Part shown: positions 24,232-31,817 of the stretch, piece after piece | How the letters are laid out: each line of letters starts with the position of its first letter | How positions within the stretch are numbered: the first letter of the stretch is position 1 | DNA from: Arthrobacter ruber | Lineage (GTDB): Bacteria > Actinomycetota > Actinomycetes > Actinomycetales > Micrococcaceae | NCBI RefSeq assembly: GCF_002954225.1 | Contig: NZ_PPTH01000017.1 | Coordinates: 191,311 to 255,310 of the forward strand | Direction: 5' to 3' | DNA: 64,000 nucleotides | The notes under the pieces: generated by a model | Seen by the model: the letters and a program-made list of their open reading frames with translations, nothing else | What the model was told of the DNA's origin: nothing | Databases searched by the model: none | Translations under genes and position numbers: made by a program

Positions 24232-26325
24232 TCAGCGGCCGAGGCGGCTCCGGAACAGCAGATGGATGAAGTAGGGCGCACCGAGCAGCGCCGTCAGGAG
24301 CCCCGCGGGCAGCTGCGCCGGGGCGAGCGCCGTCCGACCGATGAGGTCGCCCAGGCACACCAGGATCGCGCCGAGCAGCACCGCCGTCGGGAGAATGAGC
24401 CGGTGCGACCCCCCTACGAGGGCGCGCGCTGCATGCGGCGCCACCAGGCCCACGAAGCCGATCACCCCGATCCCTGCCACCGACGACGCCGTCAGCAGCA
24501 CCGCGGCGGCCAGGAGCACCACCCGCGTCCGCGGCACCCGCAGGCCGAGCAGGCGCGGGGTGTCCTCGTCGAGCGCCAGCAGGTCCTGGGCGCGGGCGAG
24601 GGACGCGACGACGGGTAGCGCGACCACGAGCGCCACGGTCATGGGCACGAGGTGCTGCAGCGACCGGCCGTAGGTGGAACCCGACAGCCACGTGAGCGCC
24701 TTCGACTCGTTCCACGGATCGGTGAGGACGATCAGCAGCGTGATGACGGCCGTCGCCGCCGCCGAGACGCCGATCCCGATGAGGACCAGCCGGTCGGTCT
24801 GCATGCCACCGCGGAAGGACAGCCCGAACACGATCAGGGCGACCACCGCGGCACCGACGCCGGCAGCCGCACTGATGGTCCAGAAGCCGGCCAGCGGGAC
24901 GACGGTGATCACGAGGACCGCGCCGACGCCGGCCCCGCCCGAGACGCCGATGATCGCCGGCTCGGCGAGCGGGTTCCGCGTCACGGCCTGGATCGCCGTC
25001 CCGGCCAGGGCCAGGGAGGCTCCTGCGAGGAGTGCCGCCCCCACGCGTGGCGCACGCGAGTCCATCACGCTGGACACCACCGGACCGGCCTGCCCGGAGA
25101 TCCAGTTGACGATGTCGCCGAGGAGGAGCTTCGCGTCACCCAGCAGGAATCCGGCGATCGTGACGATCACGAGCAGCGCCGCGAGGACCACGAGGACCGC
25201 CGTGCCGCGCGCCGTGCCGGCGGTACGCAGCGACACCCCGCGCGCCTCACGGGTGGGGCCGTCGGAGCGCATGCGGTGCGCGAGGGCCACGAGGAAGATG
25301 GCGCCGAAGACCGTTGTCACCACACCGGTGGGCACCTCGACGGCGCTCTCCGCGCCGATGGCCGCGCGCAGGAGGACGTCCGCGCCGAGCACGAGGAAGA
25401 CGCCCATCAGGGCCGACGCCGGGATCAGGGCGATGTGCCGGTGCAGGCCCGGAATCCGGGGGGCCGCGAGGCGCACGACGGCGGGGGCTGCGAGGCCCAC
25501 GAAGCCGATGGGTCCAGCGATCGTCACGGCCGCAGCGGACAGCAGGACGGCGAGCACGACCGCGAGGACCTGCGTGCCGCGGACATTGATCCCGAGCACG
25601 CGGGCCTGGTCGTCGCCGAGGGTCAGCAGGTCCAGGGAGCGCGATCTCACGAGCAGCACGAGCAGGGCGAATCCGGCCAGCGGTGCGAGCAGCACGAACT
25701 TCTCCAGTCCGCTCTGACCCAGGGATCCCGAGCCCCAGGCGAAGAGGCCGCGTGTCTCCTGCGAGAACAGCAGCAGGAGGGTGCTGGTCAGGGCGTGGAA
25801 CGCGAGCGCGATCGCCGAACCGGCGAGGACCAGGCGCACGCTGGAGGACTGCCCGGCGCCCGAGAGCGCGAGGACGAGGGCCGCGGCACCGAGACCGCCG
25901 AGGAAGGCCACGCCCACCGATCCGAGCAGCGGCACCTGCAGGCCGAGGGCGGCGACGGCGACGACGGCGAGGTGCGCGCCCGCGTTGACGGCGAGCGTGT
26001 CGGGGGAGGCGAGGGCGTTGCGCGAGACGGACTGCATGACGGCGCCTGCCGCCCCGAGCGCCGCACCGACGAGCAGCCCCGCCGCCAGCCGGGGGACGCG
26101 GCTCGCGGCGACCACCGCGCCGGTGGCGCCGTCGTCGTTCCCGAGCAGCAGGCCGAGGATGTCCCCTGCACCGACGCTCGAGGTGCCCTGCGTGATGTGC
26201 ACGAGGGCGAGGATCAGCGTGGCGGCGGCGAGGAGGCCGCCGGCAACGACCAGGCGCACGCCCGCGCGCGGGCCCTCGGCCCGGGCCTGACGCGGAGCGG
26301 GCCTGGTCAGGATTGCCGGCGGCAC
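24232..26325 (-). CDS. Iron-siderophore ABC transporter, fused FecCD-type permease
   Basis: A double-length permease (697 residues), made of two FecCD domains in one chain, as in FhuB. The first half contains SRVPRLAAGLLVGAALGAAGAVMQ and GFVGLAAPAVVR; the second half repeats these as SRAPRVGAALLAGASLALAGTAIQ and GFVGLVAPHAARALVG (each quoted in part). About 18-20 helices are expected. It forms the membrane channel for the lipoprotein and ATPase encoded just upstream. The start is GTG 26325, four bases after the binding-protein stop. Confidence 0.93.
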   Translation of the reverse strand: MPPAILTRPAPRQARAEGPRAGVRLVVAGGLLAAATLILALVHITQGTSSVGAGDILGLLLGNDDGATGAVVAASRVPRLAAGLLVGAALGAAGAVMQSVSRNALASPDTLAVNAGAHLAVVAVAALGLQVPLLGSVGVAFLGGLGAAALVLALSGAGQSSSVRLVLAGSAIALAFHALTSTLLLLFSQETRGLFAWGSGSLGQSGLEKFVLLAPLAGFALLVLLVRSRSLDLLTLGDDQARVLGINVRGTQVLAVVLAVLLSAAAVTIAGPIGFVGLAAPAVVRLAAPRIPGLHRHIALIPASALMGVFLVLGADVLLRAAIGAESAVEVPTGVVTTVFGAIFLVALAHRMRSDGPTREARGVSLRTAGTARGTAVLVVLAALLVIVTIAGFLLGDAKLLLGDIVNWISGQAGPVVSSVMDSRAPRVGAALLAGASLALAGTAIQAVTRNPLAEPAIIGVSGGAGVGAVLVITVVPLAGFWTISAAAGVGAAVVALIVFGLSFRGGMQTDRLVLIGIGVSAAATAVITLLIVLTDPWNESKALTWLSGSTYGRSLQHLVPMTVALVVALPVVASLARAQDLLALDEDTPRLLGLRVPRTRVVLLAAAVLLTASSVAGIGVIGFVGLVAPHAARALVGGSHRLILPTAVLLGAILVCLGDLIGRTALAPAQLPAGLLTALLGAPYFIHLLFRSRLGR

Positions 26326-26329
26326 CGGA

Positions 26330-27337
26330 CTACTTCGCTGCCTGGGCGGTCGCAGCGTCGACCGCCGCGTCCACGAACTGGTCCATGGAGCTCGGGCCGC
26401 CGAACGTCCAGAGGGCGTCGGGGAAGCGCGTCACCCTGCCGGCCTCGACGAACGGCAGGGACGTCCATACGGCGTTGTCCTTGAGCTGCTCCTGGTAGGG
26501 GTCGCCGAAGGCGTCGTTGGCGATGTACCAGAAGGCGGTGTCCTCCGGCAGAGCGGTCAGTCCCTCCACGTCGGTCTGTCCGAGCCCGTAGGCGGGATCG
26601 CCCTCGACGGTCCAGGCGTCGGTGAGGCCGAGCTGCGCGAACACGCTGCCCACGAGTGAGCCCTCGGTGAACGGGCGGATCGAGACACTGCCGGCGTCGA
26701 CGTACGCGTCGGAGAAGGCGACCGGGGTGCCCGCACCGCCGGCTTCCTCGATGGCGGCCTTGCCGTCGGCGATCGTCGCCCCGAACCCGGACTTCAGCTC
26801 CGCGGCCCGGTCCTCGGTGCCCGTGACGGTGGCGATGAGGTCGAGGGTCTCGAACATCTGGCCGATGTTGTCGGTGGCGTCGCCGCCGGCCACGACGACG
26901 ACGGGCACGGTCTTCTCGATCTGCTCGATCGCGCCCTCGACGAGCTGGTCCGTGACGATGACGACGTCGGGCGTGAGGGACACGAGGGTGTCGATGCTCG
27001 GCTCGCCGCGGACGCCGACATCGGCCACGGAGGCGTCGAGCGGTTCGGCGCTGACCCACTGGGCGTAACCCTCGACGTCGGCGGCACCGACCGGCATGAC
27101 GCCGAGGGATACGAGGTTCTCGACGGCGTTCCACTCGGTGGCGACCACGCGGTCGGCCGGTCCGTCGAGCGTGACCTCCTTGCCGCGCGCGTCGGTGACG
27201 GTGATGCTCTCGCCGGCCGCCTCCTCCTCGGTGGGTGTGCTGCCGGTGGCCTCCTCCGTGGTCCCGCACGCGGTCAGGGAGAGCAGGGCCACCGCTGCGA
27301 GGGCAGCGAGGATCTTGGGTTGTGTCATCGGTTTCAT
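26330..27337 (-). CDS. Iron-siderophore binding lipoprotein
   Basis: The substrate-binding part of the importer, about 335 residues. The N-terminal signal peptide ends in a lipobox (LLSLTACG), so the mature protein is anchored to the outer face of the membrane. The body is a class-III periplasmic binding protein fold of the FepB/FhuD type: RVVATEWNAVENLVSLGV, LTPDVVIVTDQL and FWYIANDAFGDPYQ. ATG 27337 (MKPMTQ) and ATG 27328 (MTQPK) are both possible starts. It lies between the ATPase and permease genes. Confidence 0.92.
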   Translation of the reverse strand: MKPMTQPKILAALAAVALLSLTACGTTEEATGSTPTEEEAAGESITVTDARGKEVTLDGPADRVVATEWNAVENLVSLGVMPVGAADVEGYAQWVSAEPLDASVADVGVRGEPSIDTLVSLTPDVVIVTDQLVEGAIEQIEKTVPVVVVAGGDATDNIGQMFETLDLIATVTGTEDRAAELKSGFGATIADGKAAIEEAGGAGTPVAFSDAYVDAGSVSIRPFTEGSLVGSVFAQLGLTDAWTVEGDPAYGLGQTDVEGLTALPEDTAFWYIANDAFGDPYQEQLKDNAVWTSLPFVEAGRVTRFPDALWTFGGPSSMDQFVDAAVDAATAQAAK

Positions 27338-27368
27338 TTCTCTTCGGAGCGCGGAGTGCGCGGGGGGA

Positions 27369-28199
27369 TCAGGAGGCGACGGGCGCCGGGGCTGTGTTGT
27401 GGCGTCCGACGGCGCGGGTGGAGATGGTGCCTCCCGAGACGGTGACGTCGACGCGCACGCCGTAGGCGCGGGAGAGGTTCTCGGAGGTGAGCACGTCCGC
27501 CGGTGTGCCCTGCGCCAGAACGGAGCCGTTCTCGAGCAGCACCACGTGGTCCGCGATGGCAGCGGCCTGGTCGAGATCATGGAGGACGACGCCGACGCTC
27601 ACGCCGTGCTCGGTGGCGAGGTCGCGGACGACGTCGAGGATCTCCACCTGGTAGCGCAGGTCGAGGTAGGTGGTGGGTTCGTCGAGCAGCAGCACGCCGG
27701 TGTCCTGGGCGAGGCAGCTCGCGAGCCAGACGCGCTGCACCTGGCCGCCGGAGAGAGCGGTGACGGGCCGGTCGGCGAGCTCCGTGGTGCGGGTGAGCTC
27801 GAGGGCGCGTCCCACGGCGGCGGTGCCGTGCGGGTCCTGGCCGGTCCAGCGGCTGCGGTGCGGATGGCGGCCGAAGCCGACCACCTCGCGCACGGTGAGT
27901 CCGCCGGGCACGGGACGGCTCTGGGCCAGCAGGGTGATGGTGCGGGCGAACTCCCGGGGCGAGAGCGCGAGGACGTCGGCGCCGTCGTCGAGCGTGACCG
28001 TTCCGGCGTCGGGTACGTGAAGGCGGGCGATAGTGCGGAGCAGCGTGGACTTGCCACTACCGTTGGGGCCGATGAGGGCCGTGACGGTGCCCGGCTTCAG
28101 GCCGAAGGAGACGGACCCGATGACCTGCCGGCTGCCGTACGAGACGCCGAGGTCGACGACGTCGAGGGCGGGCGTGGCGGCGGGTTCTGTCAGGGGCAC
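27369..28199 (-). CDS. Iron-siderophore ABC transporter ATPase (FecE/FhuC-like)
   Basis: A 276-residue ATPase with Walker A GPNGSGKST (44-52), the Q-loop QSRPVPGG, signature LSGGQ (149-153), Walker B VLLLDEP (169-175) and the switch His in GVVLHDLDQA. It energises ferric-siderophore uptake through the fused permease. It is the first gene of the three-gene operon, and a DtxR/IdeR-type box lies only eight bases before its start, so repression by iron is very likely. Confidence 0.94.
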   Translation of the reverse strand: MPLTEPAATPALDVVDLGVSYGSRQVIGSVSFGLKPGTVTALIGPNGSGKSTLLRTIARLHVPDAGTVTLDDGADVLALSPREFARTITLLAQSRPVPGGLTVREVVGFGRHPHRSRWTGQDPHGTAAVGRALELTRTTELADRPVTALSGGQVQRVWLASCLAQDTGVLLLDEPTTYLDLRYQVEILDVVRDLATEHGVSVGVVLHDLDQAAAIADHVVLLENGSVLAQGTPADVLTSENLSRAYGVRVDVTVSGGTISTRAVGRHNTAPAPVAS

Positions 28200-28206
28200 G
28201 GTCTCA

Positions 28207-28224
28207 GGTTAGGTTCTCCTAACC
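28207..28224 (-). promoter_or_regulatory. DtxR/IdeR-type iron box
   Basis: GGTTAGG (28207-28213) and CCTAACC (28218-28224) are perfect inverted arms. Read from 28209, the sequence matches the IdeR/DtxR consensus TTAGGTTAGGCTAACCTAA at 13 of 19 positions. It sits immediately upstream of the siderophore-uptake operon. Confidence 0.75.
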
Positions 28225-28294
28225 AGCAGTGCAAGAAATAACGTCACGCCTGCGTGTCCTAATTCCTCGGCTCTGCTCACCGCCGGGCGCGAGA

Positions 28295-28324
28295 AAGGCC
28301 CCGGGAACGAGGTCCCGGGGCCTT
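28295..28324 (-). terminator. Terminator of the DUF4383 gene
   Basis: AAGGCCCCGGGA (28295-28306) and TCCCGGGGCCTT (28313-28324) form a perfect 12-bp stem with a 6-base loop, downstream of the DUF4383 gene. Confidence 0.8.
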
Positions 28325-28382
28325 GCTGGTGGTGCGTCCCGCCGAGGTGCGGCGGGCTTCTGCCGGAGGACCGGCGGAAGGG

Positions 28383-28841
28383 TTATGCGCGTGCGGTCTT
28401 GCGGGTGTGGTCGCGGGTCAGCAGCAGTGCCAGGGCGATCATGCCGACGCCTAGGAGGAAGTGCAGCCAGTTGTCCGCACCGTTGAGGGGCACGAAGTTG
28501 CCGGCGGAGTTCTGGTCGATGACCAGGCCGTAGATCCACAGGACGAGGTAGACGATGCCGCCGTACAGCAGGTAGGAGCGGGCGCCGCTGATGGTGCGGG
28601 CCATGGCGATGCCGGCAGCACCGAAGAGCAGGTGGACGATGTTGTGCAGGACGGAGACCTGGAAGATGCCCAGGAGCTTCGCCTCCGACTCGTGGCCCGC
28701 GAACTGCATGGTGTCGTAGTCCGAGGTGATGCCGGGGATGAAGCCGAGCAGGCCGACGAGCAGGAAGACCGCGCCGACGGCGAGGGCTGCCTTCTGGACA
28801 TTGGTACGTGCGCCCGCGTGGGGCGTATTTGCGGTGGTCAT
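28383..28841 (-). CDS. DUF4383 membrane protein
   Basis: A 152-residue protein with four hydrophobic helices. Family-typical stretches are AVGAVFLLVGLLGFIPGIT, VSVLHNIVHLLFGAAGIAMA and NWLHFLLGVGMIALALLL. Function is unknown; members are widespread in actinobacteria and often near stress genes. The start is ATG 28841 with GGGAG upstream. Palindrome C lies about 140 bases before it, and a clear terminator follows, so the gene is monocistronic. Confidence 0.9.
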   Translation of the reverse strand: MTTANTPHAGARTNVQKAALAVGAVFLLVGLLGFIPGITSDYDTMQFAGHESEAKLLGIFQVSVLHNIVHLLFGAAGIAMARTISGARSYLLYGGIVYLVLWIYGLVIDQNSAGNFVPLNGADNWLHFLLGVGMIALALLLTRDHTRKTARA

Positions 28842-28980
28842 GGAATTCTCCCAAATGAGTGTGCGAGGACCTGTGCCGCCGATTGCTGCCGGTGGCACAG
28901 GAAGTGCTGAAAAGACGATGAGACCTGCCGGGACGACGGGGCAGCATTTCCTGATGGCCGCCCGCTCGTCAGGCCCGGCC

Positions 28981-28998
28981 TCGTAAGCCTACTGGTTA
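28981..28998 (-). promoter_or_regulatory. Shared stress-type palindrome, copy C
   Basis: Plus-strand TCGTAAGCCTACTGGTTA matches the consensus at 11 of 16 positions and aligns closely with copy B (TnGTAAGCCTrCT). It is the weakest of the four and the farthest from its gene (28841). Confidence 0.4.
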
Positions 28999-29345
28999 TT
29001 TGGGGCTGGTGGGGCTCGTGTTTCAGCAAAGAGGCCAGGAATTCGCATCGGGAGTGGCCCTCGCCCGCGCGGGAGGCGGATTCCTGGTGATCGGCGGCTT
29101 CCTCGGCGGAGACCTGGCCAGCGGGCGCCCCGACTACCGCTGGGCCGCTCCTCGTCATGACTCCGGGTTCCACCGTGCTTCGGCACATCCCGCCGTCGTC
29201 GGGTGCGGATCGCGGACCTGGCGCGACCCCGCCGGAGTCCGGGCGGACGATGGGCATCAGGGTCTGGAGCCGCAGGCACCGCCGTCCTAGGGTGGGTGCA
29301 TCATCGGGCGGACAGCCCGCACATTCCACCGAGGGGAGCAGGCCA
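28999..29345. other. Gap without a supported gene
   Basis: About 350 bases between the DUF4383 promoter region and the DUF1801 gene. Open frames on both strands have no ribosome site, no family resemblance and no consistent codon bias. I see nothing else in it. Confidence 0.5.
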
Positions 29346-29786
29346 ATGGCACGTCAGACCGGCACGACCGAGGGCTTCACCGAGCAGGAGCGCGCGGCCA
29401 TGAAGGAGCGGGCCGCGGAGATGCGCGCGGAGGCGAAGCGCGGCAAGAACCGCGCCGCCGGCGAGAAAGCGATCCAGGACAAGATCGCCGAGATGCCGGA
29501 GCCGGACCGCGGGATCGCCGAGCAGTACCACGCGCTGGTGTCCGCCGTCGCACCCGACCTCGAGCCCAAGACCTGGTACGGCATGCCGGCCTACGCCCGC
29601 GACGGGAAGGTGGTGACGTTCTTCCAGGCGGCGGCGAAGTTCGAGTCGCGCTACTCGACGATCGGCTTCAACGACGCCGCGAACCTCGACGACGGCGTGT
29701 TCTGGCCCAATGCCTTCTCGATCACCGCATGGAACGGCGAGGTGGAGGAGGAGTTGCGCCGGTTGGTGGCGAAGGCGGTCAGCTGA
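29346..29786 (+). CDS. DUF1801 family protein (iron chaperone-like)
   Basis: A 146-residue soluble protein. The first 50 residues are a charged, probably helical segment rich in Glu, Lys and Arg. The rest has the DUF1801 pattern: AEQYHALVSAVAPDLEPKTW, YGMPAYARDGKVVTFFQ and FNDAANLDDGVFWPNAF. Some relatives are called iron chaperones by similarity to frataxin-like YdhG, but this is not established. GAGGGGAGCAGG lies before the ATG. Confidence 0.82.
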   Translation: MARQTGTTEGFTEQERAAMKERAAEMRAEAKRGKNRAAGEKAIQDKIAEMPEPDRGIAEQYHALVSAVAPDLEPKTWYGMPAYARDGKVVTFFQAAAKFESRYSTIGFNDAANLDDGVFWPNAFSITAWNGEVEEELRRLVAKAVS

Positions 29787-29849
29787 ACCATCAGCCTCCT
29801 GTTGCAGCTCATCACCGTTGCTCGAGTGCAAAATGCGCAATCCGCGATA

Positions 29850-29867
29850 TACTAAGCAGGCTGATGA
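29850..29867 (+). promoter_or_regulatory. Shared stress-type palindrome, copy D
   Basis: TACTAAGCAGGCTGATGA matches the consensus TAGTAAGC-NN-GCTTACTA at 12 of 16 positions. It lies 60 bases upstream of the SRPBCC gene starting at 29928, next to AT-rich sequence (GATATACTAA) that may be a -10 region. Confidence 0.45.
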
Positions 29868-29927
29868 ATCGCATCGGTTGCTGTTCATCCCGCCAGCCGC
29901 AGTTCGTCCCAACCCGAAGGAGACGCT

Positions 29928-30749
29928 ATGAGCACGAAGGTCGAAAAGAGCATTCTCGTCAACGTCCCGGTCAGCATCGCCTACAACCAGTGGACCCAGT
30001 TCGAAGAATTCCCCCACTTCATGGGTGGCGTCAAGTCCGTCACGCAGCTCGATGACGAGCGCCTGAACTGGGTCGTGGAGATCGGCGGCGTCCGCCGGCA
30101 GTGGGAGGCGACCATCCTGGAGCAGGTGCCGGACACGAAGGTGTCGTGGGCTGCGACCGAAGGTGCAACGAACGCCGGTTCGGTGTCCTTCGAGGACGTC
30201 GGAGGCGGACAGACACAGGTTCACCTCGTCCTCGAGTACGAGCCCGAGGGCCTGGTCGAGAAGATCGGTGACAAGCTCAACGTCATCGAGAACCAGGCCG
30301 AGGGGGACCTCAACCGCTTCAAGGCGTTCATCGAGGACGAGGGATACGCCACGGGAGCCTGGCGCGGAACGGTCGGAACCGGCATCGATACCGGAGAGCC
30401 CGGCGTCGAGGCTGCTGCCGCGTCCCGTGGGGACAGCGGGAAGGCAGGGATCTCGGGCAAGGTCGCTGCAGGCATCGGGCTCGCTGCCGCCGCTGCGGCC
30501 GTCGGGGTAGCCGCCAGCAAGAAGGACAACGACGACACGACGACGGAAGCCGACGTGACGATCACGCCGGTCGATGACGCGGCACCGGTGGTGTACACGA
30601 GCGGGGAGAGCGAGCTGTCTCCCAGCACCAGGGACGCCCTCCTGCCGACGGAGGACGACGACACGACCCTCACCCGGCAGACCGGCTCCGCCGACACCCT
30701 GGATGATCCGCTGCTGGACAAGAACCGCACCACCGGCGGAGCGCTCTGA
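29928..30749 (+). CDS. SRPBCC (cyclase/dehydrase-like) protein with acidic C-terminal tail
   Basis: A 273-residue protein. Residues 1-145 form a polyketide cyclase-like SRPBCC domain (KVEKSILVNVPVSIAYNQWT, FEEFPHFMGGVKSV, GGGQTQVHLVLEYEPEGL). An Ala/Gly-rich hydrophobic stretch near residues 180-205 (GKVAAGIGLAAAAAAVGVAAS) could be a membrane helix or flexible linker, and the last 70 residues are acidic and low-complexity. The domain often occurs in stress-induced actinobacterial proteins; the ligand is unknown. A GAAGGAG ribosome site precedes the ATG, palindrome D lies upstream, and a strong terminator follows. Confidence 0.85.
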   Translation: MSTKVEKSILVNVPVSIAYNQWTQFEEFPHFMGGVKSVTQLDDERLNWVVEIGGVRRQWEATILEQVPDTKVSWAATEGATNAGSVSFEDVGGGQTQVHLVLEYEPEGLVEKIGDKLNVIENQAEGDLNRFKAFIEDEGYATGAWRGTVGTGIDTGEPGVEAAAASRGDSGKAGISGKVAAGIGLAAAAAAVGVAASKKDNDDTTTEADVTITPVDDAAPVVYTSGESELSPSTRDALLPTEDDDTTLTRQTGSADTLDDPLLDKNRTTGGAL

Positions 30750-30826
30750 CCTCCGGCGGCCTGTTCCGACAGCACCGACACAGCGAGTAACACCTGCCCC
30801 GCACGGCAGGACAGGGTTACCGCGGG

Positions 30827-30858
30827 CAGCCACCCACTCCATCGGGAGTGGGTGGCTG
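30827..30858 (+). terminator. Strong terminator after the SRPBCC gene
   Basis: CAGCCACCCACTCC (30827-30840) pairs with GGAGTGGGTGGCTG (30845-30858), a 14-bp stem with a 4-base loop, followed by TCGCCTTTTC. Confidence 0.88.
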
Positions 30859-30953
30859 TCGCCTTTTCGGGGGATCAGCCCCCCGTTCATTCCGTCCCTA
30901 CCCGGCCGGAGGCTGCAGCGGCAGGTGGGCTGATCCGCCAGAATCCCGTTCAG

Positions 30954-31673
30954 TCATGCGCCGATGTTCTGCAGACCTGTTGCCAGGTAGGCGCTCCGTG
31001 CCGGGCCGTCCGTCAGGTGGTCCACGAGGCGTCGCGCGGCAGCCTTGCCTGCCGCGCCGGGGCCGGGGGCGAGATAGAAGTCGGTGTGCTGCTGGAATTC
31101 CTCCGGCAGGGGGACGACAGTCCCGATGCCTTCCACGAACAGCAGTTCGCTGACCTGCTGCAGGGCGAGATCGGCGCGGCCATCCGTCAGGGCCGTACCC
31201 GTGAACCCCGAGTCGAGGACCGTGGCACGTTCGAGCACCTGGTCCGCGATGCCGAGCCGGAGGAGCAGCCCCTGGAAGAAGATCCCGCTCTGCCCGGCCC
31301 GCGAGAAGGCAACCGACCGGGCGCCGAGCAGGGCAGCGACGAGGTCGCTCCCGGTCGCCATCGACGGCGGATCGGAGCCCTGGGCCACGCCGAGCCCGAG
31401 TGCCGACGTCACCAGCGGCATCGCGCTCCCGCCGGCGAGAACGCCCGATGCCTCGAGGTCGAGCATCGCTTCCCGGGTCCCGATCAGCACGTCCGGTTGG
31501 GCGCCGGCATCGACCTTCTCGAGGAGGATGGTCGTCGGGAGGTATTCGGTCCGGACCGACAGGCCGGAAGCCACCTCGAAAGCAGGGAGGACGACGTCGT
31601 CCAGGGCCTTGCGGACGACGAGGGAGCTCAGCAGGTAGAGGCCAGGGCCGTTCGGGGGAGATGGCACGGGCAC
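30954..31673 (-). CDS. ModA-like substrate-binding domain protein without signal peptide
   Basis: A 239-residue type-2 periplasmic-binding fold protein resembling ModA: LSSLVVRKALDDVVLPAFEV, ASGLSVRTEYLPTTILLEKV, AGAQPDVLIGTREAMLDLEASG. No signal peptide or lipobox is visible at either possible start (GTG 31673, or GTG 31667 which is better spaced from GGAAGG), so the protein may be cytoplasmic and act as a ligand sensor rather than as a transporter part. No helix-turn-helix is seen. It is divergent from L-2-hydroxyglutarate oxidase across a perfect 10-bp inverted repeat. Ligand unknown. Confidence 0.65.
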   Translation of the reverse strand: MPVPSPPNGPGLYLLSSLVVRKALDDVVLPAFEVASGLSVRTEYLPTTILLEKVDAGAQPDVLIGTREAMLDLEASGVLAGGSAMPLVTSALGLGVAQGSDPPSMATGSDLVAALLGARSVAFSRAGQSGIFFQGLLLRLGIADQVLERATVLDSGFTGTALTDGRADLALQQVSELLFVEGIGTVVPLPEEFQQHTDFYLAPGPGAAGKAAARRLVDHLTDGPARSAYLATGLQNIGA

Positions 31674-31731
31674 GTCCTTCCGGCGGGTTCTGCGGAGCAG
31701 GCTTTCTGCCGAGCAGACCGCGTCCGGCTGG

Positions 31732-31765
31732 AACTCTATATTGTTGACGCCGAAGATATAGAGTT
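31732..31765. promoter_or_regulatory. Perfect 10-bp inverted repeat in a divergent promoter
   Basis: AACTCTATAT (31732-31741) and ATATAGAGTT (31756-31765) are exact complements, 14 bases apart, with TTGTTGACGC between. It stands midway between the ModA-like gene and the L-2-hydroxyglutarate oxidase gene and is probably an operator for both. Confidence 0.7.
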
Positions 31766-31817
31766 ACGGGAGGTTCGCAGTCCTATACGACGACGATGGC
31801 AGACGAGGAACACGCAG

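Noticed and set aside
29000-29290. Open frame of 96 codons on the plus strand between DUF4383 and DUF1801 genes
   Set aside because: No ribosome site, no family resemblance and irregular codon bias; it lies over the DUF4383 promoter region.
30852-31817. Upstream extension of the L-2-hydroxyglutarate oxidase frame
   Set aside because: It is antisense to the ModA-like gene and crosses the divergent promoter repeat; homology begins at 31818.
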